Shown here one piece after another: positions 58,550-64,000 of a stretch of 64,000 bases of DNA (positions within the stretch are counted from its first letter, which is position 1; each line of letters opens with the position of its first letter). Source of the DNA: Antedon bifida (lineage: Eukaryota; Echinodermata; Crinoidea; Comatulida; Antedonidae); NCBI GenBank assembly GCA_963402885.1, contig OY727095.1:30571001-30635000 (forward strand), in the 5' to 3' direction. The translations under genes were made by a program, and so were the position numbers. The notes beneath the pieces are model-generated. The model ran no database searches, had not been told where the DNA came from, and saw nothing but the letters and a program-made list of their open reading frames with translations.

Positions 58550-58820
58550 TTAAAGATGTATCGTCTCCCAAAAACATGACAAATTAAGATTAATTAAATC
58601 AGATTTTGTATAGGTTATTTTTTAGTTTTAAAAAAGTTAATCACTTTCGTAGAAAAAAAATTTTTTTTTTTTCACGTATAAAATGACCAAAAATCCATTG
58701 GCTGGCAGCCAATTTGACCCCTTTTTGCTTTAAATTACAGTTTTTTCAGGAAAATAAATTTTGTTTAGATTAAATTTTTGGTCAAAGTTGATAACTATTA
58801 TGTGACATTAAAATGCCATA
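58550..58820. mobile_element. MITE family D, copy 3
   Basis: Left end TTAAAGATGTATCGTCTCCC. The interior has CCATTGGCTGGCAGCCAATT and TTTTTGCTTTAAATTACAGT. The right end is eroded. Confidence 0.6.
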
Positions 58821-59739
58821 TTCAACAAACAGGCTAGACAAATTACAATGAGTTTGTTTGTTGTCCTCCATCGCTAATATTTTTAGGAAACTTTAGCTTA
58901 GACCTATATTGTTTTGATGTGTCTAAAATGTATCGGTCACATTTTTTCCTCATTTGTTGTGGAAATTGAATACACATGCTGTGTTGAAACTCTATTGTCT
59001 TAACCCAGTAAAGTGTAATTGTTCAATTGTTATCTTATAACAAATTGAAATTGTTTAAAACTATGATGAATCAATTACTGAACGTGAACCGCGATTTGTG
59101 AAGAGTTAAAAATCCTTCTAAATTAACAGAAATTGAGAATGGAAATTAGCAGAAGATCTGCTTAATATAAAATCCTGAATCACGTTAATAGAGAAACAAG
59201 ATTGAAATTAAAGATGATGAGCGTGGCCTTTTGCATTTAAAATTTACAGTGAATTCTTCGTATTAGTTTTGACACCAAAACGCGTTTTAACTGTTGTCTG
59301 CTTCCTCTGTGCAGCGAGCACGCGGCAGATACAAACCATTCAGTCTGATTAATTAATCAAACGACCCGCTTTGTCGTGCGTCATTTTTTGTTCAATTCTA
59401 TGCCTCATTGGGGCTTAATTAACAAGGATAAAATGAATCACTTAAAACAAGATTTTTTTTTTCAAAACTACATAGGAAGAATGCAAAAACAAAATAAAAA
59501 CATTTTGATTGATGGTAGAAAACACGATACCATAAAGTTGACGCGCACGCGAGCGTATAATCTGACCTCAGCGTTTGGTGTGGCCGAAACAAAATAACAT
59601 TTAATGTTTTATTCAAATAATCTTCCTTTTCCATGTTTGAGAAAATGCAGTTGTAATTCTAATTAAAATAATTTTGATGTATTTTCCCCACAAAACACAA
59701 AAAATAAAGATTAGGCCTAATGTATGTATCACCCAATAT

Positions 59740-60005
59740 TCAGCGCAGTACAGTTTTTTTGTTTCCTTTTATTCACTATGTTTAATGTCTATGTTAGTCT
59801 TATTGGTCCTTTTAGGTGTTTTTTTTTTTAATTTTACTATTTTAAGCTGAACTTTTATAATGTTCCTGTATAGTATTTCTGGTGTCAATTGCATCCTTTT
59901 TTATATATAATTACCATTTTATACTTTTATATTGAGAATATGTAAATATCTTTGTAAAGCTAAGGCTGCGATGACGATATTGAAATAAATGAAATGAAAT
60001 AATAA
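59740..60005 (+). mobile_element. Probable LINE 3' UTR and tail
   Basis: T-rich AT-rich segment ending GGCTGCGATGACGATATTGA then AATAAATGAAATGAAAT. It resembles the tail of the LINE at 1290-1720. No ORF remains. Confidence 0.4.
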
Positions 60006-60009
60006 TAAT

Positions 60010-60190
60010 AAAATCAGACTTTGATTAAGCCATTTTGTACTTTTAATAAAGTTAATCACATCCACAGAAAAAAAAAACCACGGGGACATGTTAAATGCAA
60101 CCAAAAATCCATTGGCTGCAGCCAATTTTAAGCTATGTTTTGCTTTAAATTACAGTTTTTTTCAGGTGAATAATTTCAAAATGGCATAAT
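60010..60190. mobile_element. MITE family D, copy 4, partial
   Basis: Shares AGTTAATCAC, CCAAAAATCCATTGGCTGCA and TTTTGCTTTAAATTACAGTT with copy 3. Both termini are missing. Confidence 0.55.
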
Positions 60191-60609
60191 AAAAAAAAAA
60201 TTCAGGATAATATTATTCATTAAGAATAATCCAAATGATTTTCTATATTAAAGCAAATTGCTCTGATTAATTATTACGATCTTCAAAGTTTGATATAATT
60301 CATCATAATCGTCATATCATGCATAATTGAAAGAGAACCAATCTATTAGATTTGAAAAGGAATTTTAGTGTTTTGGACAGGTGTGAACAAGCCTTATTAA
60401 CAAAACATTGTTATTAATTATGATTTTTATTTATCACCTCGAGTAGATCCATTAGAAACGTATTATAGGCCTTCGAAAGTTACTGTATATCATATTATTA
60501 TCGTTTTGATTACTGTACCGCATTTTGCTGTCATAATTCGTTTTTAAAATGTATTTGTCGACATCGATGCGTATCGCGAGATGGTCATAACATTTTCTGA
60601 AATGAAATT

Positions 60610-60770
60610 ATCAATGTTTGTACGCGCACATATGCTAGTATCATCAACGTTTGTACGCGCACTTATGGTTATCATCAACTTCATTTTTACGCGCACGTGA
60701 TGATGATTGTCGCGTCGACATCTAACGTTTTTACGCGCGCGCATGATTATCAACGTTTGTACGTTACCGT
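60610..60770. repeat. Imperfect CG-rich tandem repeat TCAACGTTTGTACGCGCAC
   Basis: Five units near 60610, 60644, 60674, 60721 and 60749, spaced 28-47 bases, most containing ACGCGC. A single similar unit lies at 30126-30147. Confidence 0.7.
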
Positions 60771-63721
60771 AAGTTTTCGACGAATTATGGTACCTCTCAT
60801 GAGGAATCTCGAAAAACATATATATACATCGATCAACTGATGATGATGGTACTCTATGACCAAATTAGTATCAGTATTGATTTAAAATGAGACACATAAA
60901 CGCCCTCATCCATAAGAGCCTGTCTTTACAACGTCTTTAATAATTACCATAAACAAATTATTTTATTTTAAATATTAAAGTTCTATGTATGAAAAACGTA
61001 TTATGAATAGGCCTTTAGTCGGAGTAGATTGGAACCAAAGTACATAAAGTGCGAGTTCAACAACTTCTATAAACAGTGATAGTAGATTATTCCTTTGTTG
61101 ATATTGAGATAATAATAGGCCTAGAGTGCTCAAAACATTACTTACCTATATATATTACAAAATTAAATGTTGATAAATTTATAAAAGGAAATGTTTAATT
61201 AGACAAACGAATACCCCGAATGAACGTAAACAATTATAGACTTAAGCCTAAGATGGAATCTCTGTGTAATGTGTTTGACGGTGCGCAAGCCATGAACTTG
61301 GCTGTACTACTACCAACCTGATGACTATTTTACGCTTGCCACCTGGGGCATAGATTATGTCGATCAATTAATTTATTTTGAATTATGGTCACCTACTAAA
61401 TAGAAAACATCGTGCAAATTATTAGGCATAACATCTAAGCCATACTTAGCAACCGCTTTCGCTTTTTACGCTCGGTGCAAAACCAATGGGGCGTGACGCG
61501 TATCGGGCTGTCAGAAAGAAGCAAAACTAGAAAGTAAAAAAAAATGTGGCCTGAAGCAAATACAGTTAATAAAAAACACACGTAGAAATACGAATTACAG
61601 TTCATTCAACTGTATATACTATTAGTACAAAATAACTTGTTTACAAAAGTATACGAATCATGGTAAGAATAATGTTAAATCGTTTAATTTGCATTGCGCG
61701 AAGACCTTTACATTATTATTATTATTATTATTTTCATAATATTTTTAAATATCATCATTCAGTAAAGATCAGATTTAAAAAAAGATGACAATTAAGATGA
61801 TAAAAAGTTCAGTTTTATAAAACATCAATATGTTTAGAACGATGCCCATACATACACATGAGCCAATACGAGGGGGTGGGGGAGGATTAAATATAGCAGG
61901 TAGAGGTGTTAAAGAACTCCAGAAAAAGTTCCGAACTTAAATTGTAGACTTAAAAAATCAAGGGTGTATCAAGACGGCTGAATACCACAACATCGGTGTC
62001 ATAATAGTGGTTTTTAATTAGATTAAATTTAATAGAAATTTTTATTTCTTTTTTATAATAATTTTTCTAGTATTTTGTTATATGCTCCTCTGTATTGTGC
62101 ATTAATTGATGAAAGGCTATGGTTTACCTAGCTAACCATTGTGTAAATACGTGTTGAATTAATTAATGTATACATTTCCTGTTGATTTCGATCTTGTATT
62201 TGGTTGCTACAAATTTGTCCTACAAATCTGTACGCCTTCTAATGTTCGTTCGTGTGAGTTCGACGAATCGATTAGGGAGGATCTGAAAGAGTACCGGTAG
62301 GCCTAAACATTCTACCGAATAAAATACATAATTTAAAGATAATTACGATAACTCAATTGAAACAAAAACAGTCATGTTATGTTAGAGCGAAAGCCAATTT
62401 AACAAACAATTACTTTGGAGCTATGCTAACGAGCTCCGGAAAGTTTGCTATGTACTGAACCCGAACGCGACGCATGCTATTCAACTTTGACCAAATCGTA
62501 TACTGTAACTAAATTCATATTACGTTCGTGTTAAATTTGTCCCAAGTCAATAATTATTTAGCAACGTTATCAATATAAAGAATTTCAGAGCGACAATATG
62601 AAATTCTACCGAGCGTAATCATATGGAACGCTATAAGTGCATTAATTAAAAAAAAAGATAACTGATATTTAAATATGGATATTTATGTATTGTAAATATA
62701 TTTATATGTTGTAAAATCAACTAATGTGGTGCCAATGATCATGAATAGCGAACAAATATAATTATTGAGAAGGTTTTTGTGTTAAACTGCATAAATTCGT
62801 TGTAAGCGTCGCGTTTTAACTCGTAATTAATATAACCTGTTGATTACCAGAACAATAACCATAAAACTCTTTCGTGAAATATTAGTGGAAAGTTTATTAA
62901 ACTCTTACGCTCGTTCACTTAAATGTCAATATTGATCAAAGTTGTCATTAGTTACTAATAGCCTAAATGATATATTTTGGCAAATAAAGCAAGTTATTAA
63001 AACATTTAATTGTGCGGAATAGATAAAAAAATGCGAACAATATTATTGTTCTTCAAATTAACCTACTTATTTCCCGTGCAACTAAATAATTTTTTCATAA
63101 GTTTGTTTACATCCTTAGCATGTGTAAAGTACTAATAATATCAAATTCGAACAAATCGGCGACATATTATATTAAATTGGCGTGTTTCAATGCAATTACC
63201 AACATTATTTTGCTAGAATAAATATAAATGCAACATAACGATGTAACACTGTGTCTCTTTCGATTGTAATTTATCATTATTAAATTTTGATAAAACATAA
63301 GAGGCGGTTAATATTAAAAGATGAACTCCACCAATGACATTAAGACCATGCATGCACCACGTGACCCTCACATTCTAAATGCAAAAACTCTAACAAAGAA
63401 TTATAGACAACACAATAGAAAAATAATTAGAGATTGCGCGCGTAGTAGGCCTTTAAACATTATTACATAATTATATGTAAAAATAAAAAATATTATTTTT
63501 TAAGAACAACAAAACATGAAAGCAAATATGTTTCTAAGTATACAATGCAATCACAGAGATAGTAAAAGTTTATTGCGTATACGCAGAAAGAATAAATAAT
63601 AAAATAAATATTAAACACAATGAAGATTTGAAACAATGATCATTCTGAAACAAGATGTGGTAATCGAACATCTCATCAACGAAATTTCAATTTTGCTTCT
63701 TTGGTGTAAACATTATATCTC

Positions 63722-63768
<47 letters not shown>

Positions 63769-64000
63769 GGTGTAAATAAAATTTCAATCGCAGGATATGT
63801 AATGAAATAACTTGTAAAAGTCATTCATTCATAATAACATTTATTTCTTATCATTTCAAAGTAAACAAAATAACAATTTAAATATAAATAATTAAGAGGC
63901 AAAACCCAGAAAGTAATAACATTTGGAGGTTTCCCTCCAAAAAAATTGTGACGGGTAGCCAGTTAAAAAGTGGTGCCTTGACTGTGTAAAGTATTATAAT
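60771..64000. other. Gene-free end of the window
   Basis: Unique AT-rich sequence with microsatellites: (ATT)n at 61711-61731 and about 15 (ATT) units at 63721-63766. No supported ORF, RNA gene or transposon is seen. Confidence 0.5.

Overview
This AT-rich window (roughly two thirds A+T by eye) comes from a metazoan with spliced genes, long introns and many small palindromic transposons. The hexamer AGGCCT, mostly as TAGGCCTA, is strikingly frequent, and a MYND/multi-Tudor germline gene lies near an ANTP-class homeobox gene. Together these suggest a marine invertebrate deuterostome, most likely an echinoderm. That is inference; the sequence does not name the species.

Bases 1-12264 hold 14 exons of a TDRD1-type gene on the + strand. 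Only its extreme 5' end is missing. All exon junctions keep one frame to a stop codon, giving 1038 codons: a MYND zinc finger, four extended Tudor domains and a C-terminal coiled coil. By family knowledge this is a piRNA-pathway scaffold that binds methylated PIWI proteins. Its introns are loaded with transposon debris: LINE 3' ends, a tRNA-derived SINE, several MITEs and small elements with a hammerhead-ribozyme signature. Intron 10 carries an ATG-less open frame for an SGNH/GDSL-hydrolase-like domain. Its 3' splice site has the right phase to act as an alternative last exon.

Bases 12265-19849 contain no gene. They are built of MITEs, tandem and segmental duplications and a LINE fragment. 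Bases 19850-21764 hold a complete three-exon homeobox gene (389 aa, + strand) with an intron between homeodomain residues 44 and 45 and Thr47 in the recognition helix (Bsx/Barx/Vent-like group). A LINE reverse-transcriptase remnant follows directly downstream.

Bases 22446-64000 show no convincing protein-coding gene. The stretch contains MITE copies (some nested, with TTA target duplications), an 820-bp GAT repeat with higher-order periodicity, a 19-bp minisatellite, 100-bp and 104-bp class tandem arrays, a second hammerhead-like element with a (TGA)n tract in stem II, and long unique AT-rich sequence. The last may include regulatory DNA of the homeobox gene, which cannot be shown from one genome.

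The most unusual signals are the hammerhead-like elements (7012-7063 and 50751-50844, both minus strand), the possible Tudor-SGNH fusion exon (7884-8548), the SINE/LINE pair sharing one 3' tail in the same intron, and the nested MITEs. No evidence of an operon-like or defence-type system was found.
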